DNA from: Rutpela maculata
Lineage: Eukaryota > Arthropoda > Insecta > Coleoptera > Cerambycidae
Reading direction: 5' to 3'
DNA length: 64,000 nt
Assembly (NCBI GenBank): GCA_936432065.2
Contig: OW386289.2
Coordinates: 34,155,372 to 34,219,371 of the forward strand
In this document: positions 33,426-42,916 of the stretch, in pieces
Layout: each line of letters begins with the position of its first letter
Numbering within the stretch: the stretch's first letter is position 1
Translations under genes and position numbers: made by a program
The notes under the pieces: generated by a model
Databases searched by the model: none
What the model was told of the DNA's origin: nothing
Seen by the model: the letters and a program-made list of their open reading frames with translations, nothing else

Positions 33426-34887
33426 GAAAAAATGGCGCATGAAATTAGAAAATTAGCCATATCTTCCTTACCGTACCTTTTATTGGAAAAATACCTCTAT
33501 TCAAAATTATTCCTTATAAAATTGTCTACAATTTAGCTATTGTTTTGTCCGATCAATATTTACAGAGATATAGCTTCTCAGATTCGGAAAAAAATTAAAT
33601 TTTGTCTTACAGAGCATTTTTTAGATGTATAAAAGTACGTTTATTTTTCAAATGATGAATATTGACCCAACTACACTAGCAGTGATACGTTAACACCTAA
33701 TACATCCGCCCTCCTTGCCTCTACCCCCAGCAACGTCTATTACTCCACTATTTAAAAATCTTTGGTGGGGAGCCGGCTGCTAGACAGCGACTAAGTGTAA
33801 TTCCATAATCGAGAGTTTGTGAGCCGTTGAATAAACTTATCAAATGAGTCAAATAAAGATCGTTTAATTGCCATGCTTAAGACAAAATTCGAGAAAGCTC
33901 ATTTTCAAGTAAAGCAGGCCACAGAAGATGTAGACACCCTTATTATCACTACAGCGTTGGAAATGTCCTCTTTGTATAACTCTGTATATATTGTAGGAGA
34001 AGATATAGATTTGCTTGTCCTCCTAACAGCTCTCGGGCACGATTATAACAACATTTATTTTCGAAAACCAGGAAAAGGAAAAGTCTCCGAGAAGATATAC
34101 ACCTCACGTAGCTTACAATACGATGAAACTGTAGTAGACAACATTCTGTTTCTTCACGCACTCAGTGTTTGCGATACCACATCGTCTATCTACAATCAGG
34201 GAACGTACCATTAAGTTCAACAGTGGCTTGGTGTGCAGAAAAATCCACTCGATTGGGGGTGGACAAAATCCAGAGATGGCCTGATTGCCATAACTACGCA
34301 GAAAGAACCTGCTCCAGCTAACCTTCTCAACTGCATTTCTTGCAAATGTCAAAAAGGTTGTGGTGCCGCGTGTAGCTGCCGCAAAGCGGGTTTGAAATGC
34401 TCCATAATGTGTGCCGTTTGCAATGGAAATGCATGCAGCAATGTAGCCGACATATGTCTGGATGATGACCATGACGACGAACTTGACGTGCTTCAGAATA
34501 TAAATAGTGTTGCTGAGGATGTCATAGAAGATGCGGAGATGTCGGATGATGACTGCGCCGGTCCGTCGGGTCTTTGATTTAGATAGTCAGATCTGTGGAT
34601 TAGGCCTACTGGGGAAACGAGAAAAATATCACAACTTACATTTTTTTTCATCTATAGCGTCGCTATAGGTGATAAAACATTGTCTCCCTAACGTCGGGCA
34701 ACCGTTGCCAATAGTTGGTGAAACAAATTGCTTTATATTTTAAGGCAAAACTCTTTTTTCCAATTGAAGATGTTGTAAATATTAATCATACAAAAAAATA
34801 GTATAGAGCTAAATTGTAGACAATTTTGAATAAAACGTACGGTAAGGAAGATATGGCTAATTTTCTACTTTCATGCGCCATTTTTTC
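33426..34887 (+). mobile_element. Second subfamily B element
   Basis: GAAAAAATGGCGCATGAAA at the left and TTTCATGCGCCATTTTTTC at the right, continuing with TTAGAAAATTAGCCATATCT, TCCTTACCGTAC and AATTGTCTACAATTTAGCT, form inverted repeats of about 110 bp. The element encloses the gene relic 33873-34577. Length about 1.46 kb, similar to the size left in the 16077-30895 element once its insertions are removed. Confidence 0.75.
33873..34577 (+). pseudogene. XPG/PIN-like plus Cys-rich protein, subfamily B copy 2
   Basis: The clearest copy of the family. Starts with an amphipathic block (KTKFEKAHFQVKQA), then EDVDTLIITTALEM and VYIVGEDIDLLVLLTALG (about 33990-34035), whose two acidic clusters resemble the metal-binding acidic residues of the XPG/FEN-PIN fold. 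It continues to LHALSVCDTTSSIYNQG (about 34153-34203). After a deletion and shift come VQQWLGVQKNPLDWGW and the Cys-rich tail (ISCKCQKGCGAACSCRKAGL, CSIMCAVCNGNAC), about 34336-34440, then an acidic end and TGA at 34575. The Cys pattern recalls CXC-type zinc modules. Function is inferred; no experiment is known to me. Confidence 0.7.
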
Positions 34888-35771
34888 AAGATGGCGTCGC
34901 GAGCGGCGCCATGCCGTGTTCGCAAAATCAGGTGCTCATTGAGGACCTCAAGATCTAAGTATGTAACAAGTTTCAAAACTTCCCGACCTTTTGCAAGATC
35001 ATTGTATTCATTGACTGGGTTATAAGTAAAATGTAATTTTTTTTGTAAATTGTAAATGACTATAAAAACGCAATAATGGTGTTGACATTGTTGAGAACAA
35101 ATATAAAAAATTAAATATCATATTTTAACAAATAATTATTTCATAAAAAATGTATACCAAGGTTAATTTGTCTATGAAAATACCACCAAAAAAGTGGTAA
35201 TTTTATGCATGCACTCTGAATATGTTATTCAAGAATATTCATTTTTCCAATATACTTTTCGGACATTTTGGGCCATAAGTCGATGAACTTACGGCAACGA
35301 AAAAGTAACATATTACAAGGAATTAAATAAGCTTTCGACTTTTATGTAATCCTAATTGTACTATGAATCTACAGTTTTTGAGTAAAATACGCAAAATATC
35401 CGAGAAAAAACGCTTTGTTAAAAGCAGTAAAAAAAATCTATTCTCAAAAAGTCCTATTTCGGTACATTCTTATTGTACAACAAAATAAAACATTTTAAAT
35501 ATCTTTTCACGAACTTTAAGAATGTTTCAAATTTTATTTACTGAAAATAATATTGCTTGGGTTATTTGTAAAACCTCAATTTGGCCTATCTTACCGCACT
35601 TTTAACAGACAAAGCAACATATGATTGCTCAAGGATCATAATTCTTTTAAAAGTATAAGAAATCATTTGTAAATTTTCTTCAAATAAATATCTAATGTTA
35701 CTATACTAAATATGCAAAAACGTTTGTTGAAAATCGCAAATAGATACAAAACATCTCCCATTGTTTCTTAC
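34888..35771. other. Intron-like DNA downstream of the minus-strand exons
   Basis: AT-rich, no exon recognised. A GC-rich patch at 34889-34920 (AAGATGGCGTCGCGAGCGGC) lies next to the element end. Confidence 0.4.
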
Positions 35772-35916
35772 CATCAATCGCCAGATAGGACTCCCACTGC
35801 ATAAGCAATTCGACGCCTCCTTCTGTGTTTGCATTTATAAGCAAATCCTGGAGGCTTCCAAGTAACAGCCGTTCTGTTTGTTTAGCGATTTCATCCAAAT
35901 GTCGGCTATAATCGGT
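35772..35916 (-). CDS. Internal exon of an unidentified host gene
   Basis: On the minus strand a pyrimidine-rich acceptor (TTTTTTGTGCAATTTCAG) at 35917 precedes 145 nt open in one frame, and a consensus donor (GATG|GTAAGAAA) follows at 35771. The peptide starts TDYSRHLDEIAKQTE and continues LLLGSLQDLLINAN, GGVELLMQWESYLAID. It is helical and amphipathic with no stop, unlike the transposon relics around it. The preceding exon (36036-36082) ends on a codon boundary, matching the phase of this one. I cannot name the protein. The sequence looks like part of a large helical scaffold or motor tail, but that is a guess. Confidence 0.65.
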
Positions 35917-36035
35917 CTGAAATTGCACAAAAAAAACAAATTATTATTCTTTCCAAATAACTGAATTCGTGAGAATGAGAAATATGCATAAATTAAATAA
36001 AAACGAATTTTGAACTATTTTCCGAATGCACTTAC

Positions 36036-36082
36036 AGTTTTGTGGTCCACCAAAACCAGGTTATTGGCAATTATTCTATCTG
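36036..36082 (-). CDS. Short exon upstream of the 35772-35916 exon
   Basis: Acceptor TTAGTTTTAG precedes the exon at 36083 and donor ACT|GTAAGTGC follows at 36035. The 47 nt read DRIIANNLVLVDHKT and join the next exon in phase. Upstream of the acceptor the frame meets a stop within a few codons, supporting a true exon edge. The start of the gene is not in reach; the next stretch is intron-like and then repeat. Confidence 0.55.
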
Positions 36083-36658
36083 CTAAAACTAACGTTCAGA
36101 AAATGCAGCCATTATAAAAAAAAGTTAAATTGTAATAAACATCAGAAATTTTAACTCAAATTAATTGATGCATATTAAAAGAGATGTTATAAAATGATAG
36201 GGCCAAAATAATTTTTTGTAATAATGAAATATTAAACAATCTTGAGAACCGAACCGAGAACGGTTCTATCAGAGAGAATTTTATGAATAATCAATACCCT
36301 GAAGCCTGTTAATAAAACTTTCACAAATATTGTAAATAGCAATCGGGTGTGACAAAAACCTGAACCCCAACGTTAATTTCTTACGCATATGGATTATCTG
36401 GAAAGCTATGCCATATAGGTGATTTTTATATTAGGAGACTATTTTAAAAGAGCAACATCTGGTAGATATGCCTTTAGAAGGCAGAGTGTTTAAAAATAAA
36501 TATCTTATATTTCTCCTTACATTATTTTTAAAAAATATTATTTTGGGCATTCAGCAGATAACTTTCAAAGAAACCATTCGTTTCTTTCATATATCATTGG
36601 TCTAAATTTGACTAAGAAGTTCCCTTACGAACCGACTTGTCAACTTCTTTCATACACT
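36083..36658. other. Intron-like DNA
   Basis: No exon recognised between the short exon and the (TA)n tract. Confidence 0.4.
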
Positions 36659-36734
<76 letters not shown>

Positions 36735-36735
36735 C
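36659..36735. repeat. (TA)n microsatellite
   Basis: About 38 uninterrupted TA units. Confidence 0.95.
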
Positions 36736-36863
36736 ATTCAGTATGAGAAAACAAGAAAATAACCATTCTTTCTATACAGGGTGTCCCACTTAAAACTCCC
36801 GACGCCATTTTCTCAATAACCAAGAGCGATATTTGAATTCTGTAAAAGCTATCTACTAGAATA

Positions 36864-37488
36864 TATCAATGACTTCAGTTTTGCAAAGAAATTTTTCGAT
36901 CGCAGGAACGATGAAATGAGTTGCATGAGATGGAGCAACTTTTATGATACGAACAATTTTCGAAAAATCAGTGGTTCTCGAGACATTTGAACTTCAATAC
37001 AATTTTTTAAAATATATTTTAGACAATAAGTCCTTTGGGACATTTTTCATAATGAATCAGGCTCATTTAGATGGTAATGAAACATTTATTTCAAAGCACA
37101 AAATAATTTTTTTTTCAAGTAAAACATTGGGGCTGTAACTGCTATTTGGAAATTAAAGATTTTGACATTTTTGTTTATTGTGTATTGTCTAATTTTTGCG
37201 TCATGTTTATGTTATATGTTCTACTAAATTTTACACTAAAAATTGTAGACATATGAAAACAAAATGGAATTTTTGTTACTTGAAAAATTACATTGAAGTT
37301 CAAATATCTCGAAAACCAGTGATTTTTCGAAAATTGTTCATATTAAAAAAGTTGCTTAGAATATAATTCTCCATCTCATGCAACTCATTTCATCGTTTCT
37401 GCGATCGAAAAATTTCTTTGCATCGCAACGCCATCTATAGCTCAATGTGTAAAATAAACGATTTTTACTCAAAACTGAAGTCATTTGT
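36864..37488. repeat. Palindromic MITE inserted in the left TIR
   Basis: TCAATGACTTCAGTTTTG at the left and CAAAACTGAAGTCATTTG at the right, plus mirrored GAAATTTTTCGATCGCAG, ATGAAATGAGTTGCATGAGA, ACAATTTTCGAAAAATCA and ACATTTGAACTTCAAT. The right TIR of the host (51640-51660) shows the uninterrupted sequence TCTAGTAGA joined directly to the ACCTATA side. Confidence 0.85.
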
Positions 37489-37609
37489 ATAGGTCGTGTG
37501 CGCGTGACGTCACAGAGCTGAGACCTTAGGAAAACAAACCGCTGTCATTGCTGTCAAATGACTACTGACTGAACCTAAGAATTGAATTTTTCATAATATT
37601 AGAGTTTTT

Positions 37610-37792
37610 ATGGACATTATATCGTACAAAGTGGCAAGTTTTTGTTGTATTATTAATTGTGGAAGTGTGGCAATACCGAGACAACATCAGTTTTTATAAT
37701 ATAACGTCGATTTACATCCAGAAGAGGTTAGGATTAAAAGATTCCAGGCAATTAAAAGGAATTATTTTACTGGGGTATTCCAAGCATTTTAA
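37610..37792 (+). pseudogene. THAP zinc-finger domain relic
   Basis: From ATG 37610 the frame reads a THAP-like start (SFCCIINCGSVAIPRQHQFL) with Cys-x4-Cys spacing, a TAA, then HPEEVRIKRFQAIKRNYFTG, which fits the FP.d.e.rkkWl.aI.r stretch of THAP domains. The rest of the domain is not clear, though an AG|GAAAG junction at 37853 may begin the old second exon. It belongs to the 36777-51742 element. Confidence 0.5.
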
Positions 37793-38916
37793 TAGTAAAT
37801 TGTTGCTTATTAATTTAAGAATTTGATTTTTATTGTGGATTTATGTTGTAGGAAAGACAGCCGTAATTCAAGACCACGATGGTCCATCCAGTTAGGTATT
37901 CTCTGTTAATATGGGATACAACTTAAAACCCAAATGTGAAACTAAAAGTGCTTGTGATAATAATAACTACTGCTAAACCAAACAAGAAACAATTCATGGT
38001 AAGAAAATAACACTTTATATTGATTTGTCAGCATTTTTAGTAATCATTTCTTGTGTTTAAATTTTAGTTGAGTGAGGGTAGAACTGATGCTGAGGGAGAA
38101 AGAAGTATAACAGCATAAATTGTTGTACATCTCAAGAGGAAAGGGGTGAAGTTTGACTTACCGGAAATGCGTTATGTCAAAACGGTTTCCATGGTAACGG
38201 TCGTCATAGTTACCACTACCCAATGGTACTACTCCCATGGTGGGCACTCGCTTAGTTGTGAAGTTAGGTAGCCCAGAATAGTGGAAATGATCTACAAAGA
38301 AGCAGTTGCTGTGGTAATGCTTACCACGGTTACCAGTACCTTAGGGTACCACTCCCATGGTGGGCACTCGCTTAGTTACGAAATGATTAGCTGTATTAGT
38401 AATTTTTTTTTTAAATTCGATTGTTATATGTCAAAATGGTTTCTATGGTAACGGTCGTCACTACCCAATGGTACTACTCCCATGGTGGGCACTCGCTTAG
38501 TTGTGAAGCTAGGTACTCCAGATCAGTGGAAATGATCCACAAAGAAGCAGTTGCCGTTGTAATGTTTAGCACGGTACCAGCACCTTAGGGTACCACTCCC
38601 ATGGTGGGCACTCGCTTAGTTACGAAATGATTAGCTGTATTAATAATAAAACTCAACTTTTTTTATTGATTGTAATAAAATTAAAACAAAAATACAAGTT
38701 ACATTAAATTTTTGAACGGAAATCTCCATATTCTAGCCGTATGGCCACGGCTTTCGAGACGGCGACCGGTCGCGCGTTATTAAACTGAAACTGCTTTTTC
38801 GTATATCATTTCCACTAATCTGGAGTACCTAGCTTCAAAACTAAGCGAGTGCCTGCCATGGGAGTAGTACCATTGGGTAGTGGTAACTATGACGACCGTT
38901 ACCATGGAAACCATTT

Positions 38917-39002
38917 TGACATATAACACATTTCCGGTCGACGTTTCGAAATCCGTGCGCGCGTATTTCGAAACGTCGACCGGAAATGTATTATATGTCA
39001 AA
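38917..39002. repeat. Near-perfect palindrome at the centre of the element
   Basis: TGACATATAACACATTTCC, GGTCGACGTTTCGAAAT and their complements flank a GCGCGC core near 38957-38962. The mirror extends outward to about 38790 and 39110. Confidence 0.85.
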
Positions 39003-39110
39003 ATGGTTTCCATGGTAACGGTCGTCATAGTTACCACTACCCAATGGTACTACTCCCATGGCAGGCACTCGCTTAGTTTTGAAGCTAGGTACTCCAGATT
39101 AGTGGAAATG

Positions 39111-39311
39111 ATATTCGCGAAAATAAAACAAACGAATCCAATAGGGATTTATTTACCTTCGATACACACAATTCACCAATATGTGACAGCGATTTATATA
39201 TCATGACAAATTTCCGCTGTTACTTTACTATATAAACTTTTCCTTATACGTGAATTCCTTTGTATCGAAGGTAAATCACTATTGAGTTCATCTGTTATAT
39301 TTTCGCGAATA
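39111..39311. repeat. Small palindromic insert
   Basis: ATATTCGCGAAAATA and TATTTTCGCGAATA ends; mirrored TTTACCTTCGATAC and GTATCGAAGGTAAA inside. It interrupts the right arm of the 38144-50059 palindrome. Confidence 0.8.
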
Positions 39312-39627
39312 CAAAGAAGGAGTTTCAGTTTGAAAACGCGCGATCGGTCGCCGTCTCGAAATACGTGGTCATACGGCTAGAATATGGAGATTTCCGTTCA
39401 AAAATTTAATGTAACTTGTATTTTTGTTTTAATTTTATTATAATCAATAAAAAAAAGTTCGGTTTTATTACTAATATAGCTAATCATTTCGTAACTAAGC
39501 GAGTGCCCACCATAGGAGTGGTACCCTAAGGTACTGGTAACCGTGCTAAGCATTACCACGGCAACTGCTTCTTTGTAGATCATTTCCACTAATCTGGAGT
39601 ACATAGCTTCGCAACTAAGCGAGTGCC

Positions 39628-41651
39628 TGTTGTAGAACTCTCCAAAATCGTCCTAAGTTGAAGACATAATCAAAATTCGACTTAGGCAAAAATTTCATTT
39701 AAAGACATTTTTGGGAGTCTGCAGAGGCGCAGATCAGTCCACAAGGACCGTTTTGGGTTCTATAAGGCGTTGGAAATGACCAGGCGAAAATTCGAAGAAA
39801 CACCGAATTTTCACTTAGGAAAAATGTTTTTGGTTCAGAATATCAGAGTAGAAGTATATAATGACAAAGATTTATGAATAGTATACTTTTTCAAAGGTAT
39901 CATAAATTGGACTTTGAAAAATAATATTTTTGGAAGGGCGTCAAAATTTGGCCCAGGAATCGATTTATCGAAAGTACGCCAAAGTTTCACTTGCAGACTA
40001 ATTTTTCAAAACTGCGTTGAAATTTGGCTTGAAAATTAATTTTTCAAAAGTACGCCAAAATTTCACCCGCAGATTAACTTTTCAAAAGTACCTTGAAATT
40101 TGGCTTGAAAATCAATTTTTCAAAAGTACGCCAAAATTTCACCCGCGGATTAACTTTTCAAAAGTACCTTGAAATTTGGCTTGAAAATCGATTTTTCAAA
40201 AGTACGCCAAAATTTCACCCGCAGATTAGTTTTTCAAAAGTACCTTGAAATTTGGCTCGAAAATCGATTTTTCAAAAGTACGCTAAAATTGGTCTTTAAA
40301 TGGATTTTTCAAAAGTACCACAAAGTCAGTTTAAAAAGTACCACGAAAATATACTTTAAATTATTTTTTATTTTTTATTCCTCAACCAAAGACATTGACC
40401 TTTGAGGTACGGTCATTGAAAGCCCAATTCTAAAATATGAGCATAAAATTTTAACGATGCACTGCATCCGAAAGGCAAAAAAGAAGATTTTGTCAAAGCC
40501 GGCGTAGTGCCGATAAGCAAAAATTGATAAAAATCAATGCACATGTACAAGGCCGGTTTCTCGCATAGAAAGAGTTTGGATTGACCCAGCGGCTCGCAAT
40601 TTGGTCGAGCGCGTTGAGTGGTCCAGACAAAGCGATGGTAGAAAAGCCAATAACGGGGCTTTTCAAATGACAAAGTTATAGAGGAAAACGCCTTGTGCAT
40701 AAAAATCAAAAAATTCAATTTTGCCTAATAGTCGCTCGAAGGTGAGACGCTGCCAAATCGATATTATTAATCGACTGTGATAAGGGTTAGTAAGTCGTGG
40801 ACTGATCGAACGCCACTCAACTTATGCAGTAATAAGTCCTCTGAATGTGTTTGAGTACGTGAATTTCCACGATACAAGAACTTTAAAGCTAGGTAGTCTC
40901 TAGCGAAACTAAATTCATTTAGTAAAACTTTTTTAAGTTAATTTCAGTCAGCCTTAATTATTCATTTACCCAGAGTCTGAAATGATTCTAAAAGCTCGCA
41001 TTTTGATTCTGAGAAGGTACGTATGAATCTTTTCTACCTAATCGATCGTTAGCGCGAGCGCTCTCGCTTGTATGGTCTGAAAGTCACTACCTTGATTGGG
41101 GAAGGCACGATTCTTTCTTGAGAATTTTGTATAACCAATTCTGTTAAATAAACGGATTCTTTGAACTAATGTTTCTTAATTGATCTTGAGGCCTGTTGAC
41201 GGTCTATAATCCCTGGAACTTTCGTATAGAAAACCGGATGTGTCGAGTTAATTCGCATTAACGTTCGACCTTCTGGTTGTTGTACGGAGGTTCGATAGGG
41301 ATTTTTTTATGCGTTTTTTGAGAAATATATTCCGTTATTAATGGACCAAAACGCGATTTTCGCGTACCAAAACTAATCCCTCCGCAGAGAAATTCTTCGG
41401 TTGGGATTTTTTTATGCAAAAATTCAGGAAATTAAGAGGTGCCTAAACCCCTAACGAGGGAATTCGGGTCCAGAGAGAGCGTAGTTTCCGATCTGTGGTA
41501 GTGCAGCCTTGGTCCCGCTTTTCGGCTACCGAAGTCATCTTATCTCGAACCCGCCTGGGAGGTAGAAGAACGGGGTAATACGCGACTGGCGCCCCCTGAG
41601 AAATAAATTGGTGTCGCGTCATTTTGACGCCCGGTGGTGCGTTCTTCTACA
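39628..41651 (+). repeat. 5' LTR
   Basis: Holds a 76-bp tandem array (about 39945-40330) and a poly(A) signal-like AATAAA near 41152. The very long LTR (2 kb) is unusual for insect gypsy elements. It ends in TACA next to the primer-binding site. Confidence 0.95.
39945..40330 (+). repeat. 76-bp tandem repeats in the 5' LTR
   Basis: The block AATTTGGCTTGAAAAT, TTTTTCAAAAGTACGCC, AAAATTTCACCCGC recurs with starts at 40021, 40097, 40173 and 40249, plus degenerate outer copies. The 3' LTR repeats this at 47987-48372. Confidence 0.9.
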
Positions 41652-41669
41652 TGGCGCCCAACGTGGGGC
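41652..41669 (+). promoter_or_regulatory. Primer-binding site (tRNA-Lys CTT type)
   Basis: TGGCGCCCAACGTGGGGC directly follows the LTR and is complementary to the 3' end of insect tRNA-Lys(CTT), from my knowledge of that tRNA. It would prime minus-strand synthesis. Confidence 0.8.
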
Positions 41670-41701
41670 GTTGTTAGTCAGCAGGGCTTTCTGGAAAGGA
41701 T

Positions 41702-42916
41702 ATGGATGAATCAACGCCTTTCCAGTTTTACGACGAGCCGACATCTGTGATGGACAACGTCTCTAGAGGGTTAGAGAGGCCGTGCGCGGAGGATGTACTG
41801 GGTAGTTCGGGGGTTGGCCCGAGTACCACTGAAGGAGTCATACAGCCCTCCTCAGAACAAGTGTTCGCCCAAATGGCAGCAGGTCTTGCCAAAGCTCTAA
41901 GCGAAGCCACGCACGAGCATAAGTATCGGTCGAAGCATCCAAATGCGGAATTTCATGGCTTCGAACACGAAGACCCTGAAACCTTCATTTATCAAATGGA
42001 GGAATTTTTCGTCCGAGTACGAATTACGCAGGATAACGACCGACTATATAAAATATCAGAACAGCTCAAAGATGATGCTAAGAAATGGTTCGAACAATAT
42101 CGAACCCTAATTACCACGTATCCTCTATTCCTCGAGCGGTTCAGAAGCCGTTATGATTCAGGTGAAGTACTCACCGAAGCAGTAGCTAATTTATATGGCA
42201 AGAAACAAGATGCCGAGGAAAATACGTCAGTATTTATTTCAAGGAAGGTATGTCTCTTCAAGAGGATCGATCCGTTTAAGCCGGAGGCGATGAAGGCGGC
42301 TACCATCTTCAATCAGTTGAGACCTGATATGAAAATGCTCCTAAAGAGTGCCGTCATACTAGATACAAATACACTAGTGACGATGACCGAACAAATGGCC
42401 AAAATCATGGATGAGAATAAAGAATTCGAGATTCTGCAAAATGCAAAGAAAAGCAAAGACCGAGAAGCGTCCACCTCTACCGCTTCAGCTCAAGGGAATC
42501 AGCAATCGAGCAGTAACTGGAGAACGGAACCCTCCGCATTAGCGAAGCCGTCCTCCAGTTCCTTTGGTGCATCTAGGACACCATTCAATGGATCTCAAAG
42601 AAGAGATAATCCGCCAGCACCAAGGGTGCATTTTGCAAATAATATTTCCTCGCTGCCTAGAGGGGATATACCGAGAAGGGGTACTGGAGACGTAAGGAAC
42701 TCCCGAGTCCCGTATCGCCCTTGCAGATATTGCCCAACGGAGCAGTGGCATTTTCATGCGGAATGCCCAAACAATCCCTATCGTAATATGAATACGGGAA
42801 ACCAAGCGGGGGTCAGAGGCGATGGCCCAGGCCGAACTGTACCAGCCCCGCCTACCAGGCCCCAACAGGCTCGAAGCGACCCTCGAGGAAGCTCCGAAGC
42901 AAGAAGTTTAAATTAA
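41702..42916 (+). CDS. gag: Gag polyprotein
   Basis: A 404-residue frame from the first ATG after the primer-binding site. Residues about 75-200 form a retrotransposon gag/capsid domain (EDPETFIYQMEEFF, LKDDAKKWFEQY, FLERFRSRYDS). A Ser/Arg/Pro-rich linker follows, then one zinc knuckle-like motif, C341-x2-C344-x5-H350-x4-C355, slightly longer than the usual CCHC spacing. It would assemble cytoplasmic particles packaging the element RNA. The stop TAA (42914-42916) is directly preceded by a shift site that gives Gag-Pol. The frame is intact. Confidence 0.92.
   Translation: MDESTPFQFYDEPTSVMDNVSRGLERPCAEDVLGSSGVGPSTTEGVIQPSSEQVFAQMAAGLAKALSEATHEHKYRSKHPNAEFHGFEHEDPETFIYQMEEFFVRVRITQDNDRLYKISEQLKDDAKKWFEQYRTLITTYPLFLERFRSRYDSGEVLTEAVANLYGKKQDAEENTSVFISRKVCLFKRIDPFKPEAMKAATIFNQLRPDMKMLLKSAVILDTNTLVTMTEQMAKIMDENKEFEILQNAKKSKDREASTSTASAQGNQQSSSNWRTEPSALAKPSSSSFGASRTPFNGSQRRDNPPAPRVHFANNISSLPRGDIPRRGTGDVRNSRVPYRPCRYCPTEQWHFHAECPNNPYRNMNTGNQAGVRGDGPGRTVPAPPTRPQQARSDPRGSSEARSLN
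42907..42913 (+). promoter_or_regulatory. Probable -1 frameshift site between gag and pol
   Basis: T TTA AAT in the gag frame, immediately before the gag stop, matches the X XXY YYZ rule. The pol frame is -1 to gag, is open from 42787, and overlaps gag by about 130 nt. I did not fold the downstream RNA. Confidence 0.7.

Noticed and set aside
36608..36793. Open frame of alternating Ile/Tyr residues
   Set aside because: It is only the translation of the (TA)n microsatellite.
38780..39206. Two open frames on opposite strands with the same N-terminal peptide
   Set aside because: The shared peptide is produced by the palindrome centred near 38960; both frames fall in a non-coding repeat module.
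39945..40330. CRISPR array
   Set aside because: The units are contiguous 76-bp tandem repeats without unique spacers, in a eukaryotic LTR.
40169..40718. Open frames in the LTR (and identical ones at 48211-48760)
   Set aside because: They arise from the 76-bp tandem repeats and LTR sequence duplicated in both LTRs; no known protein features.
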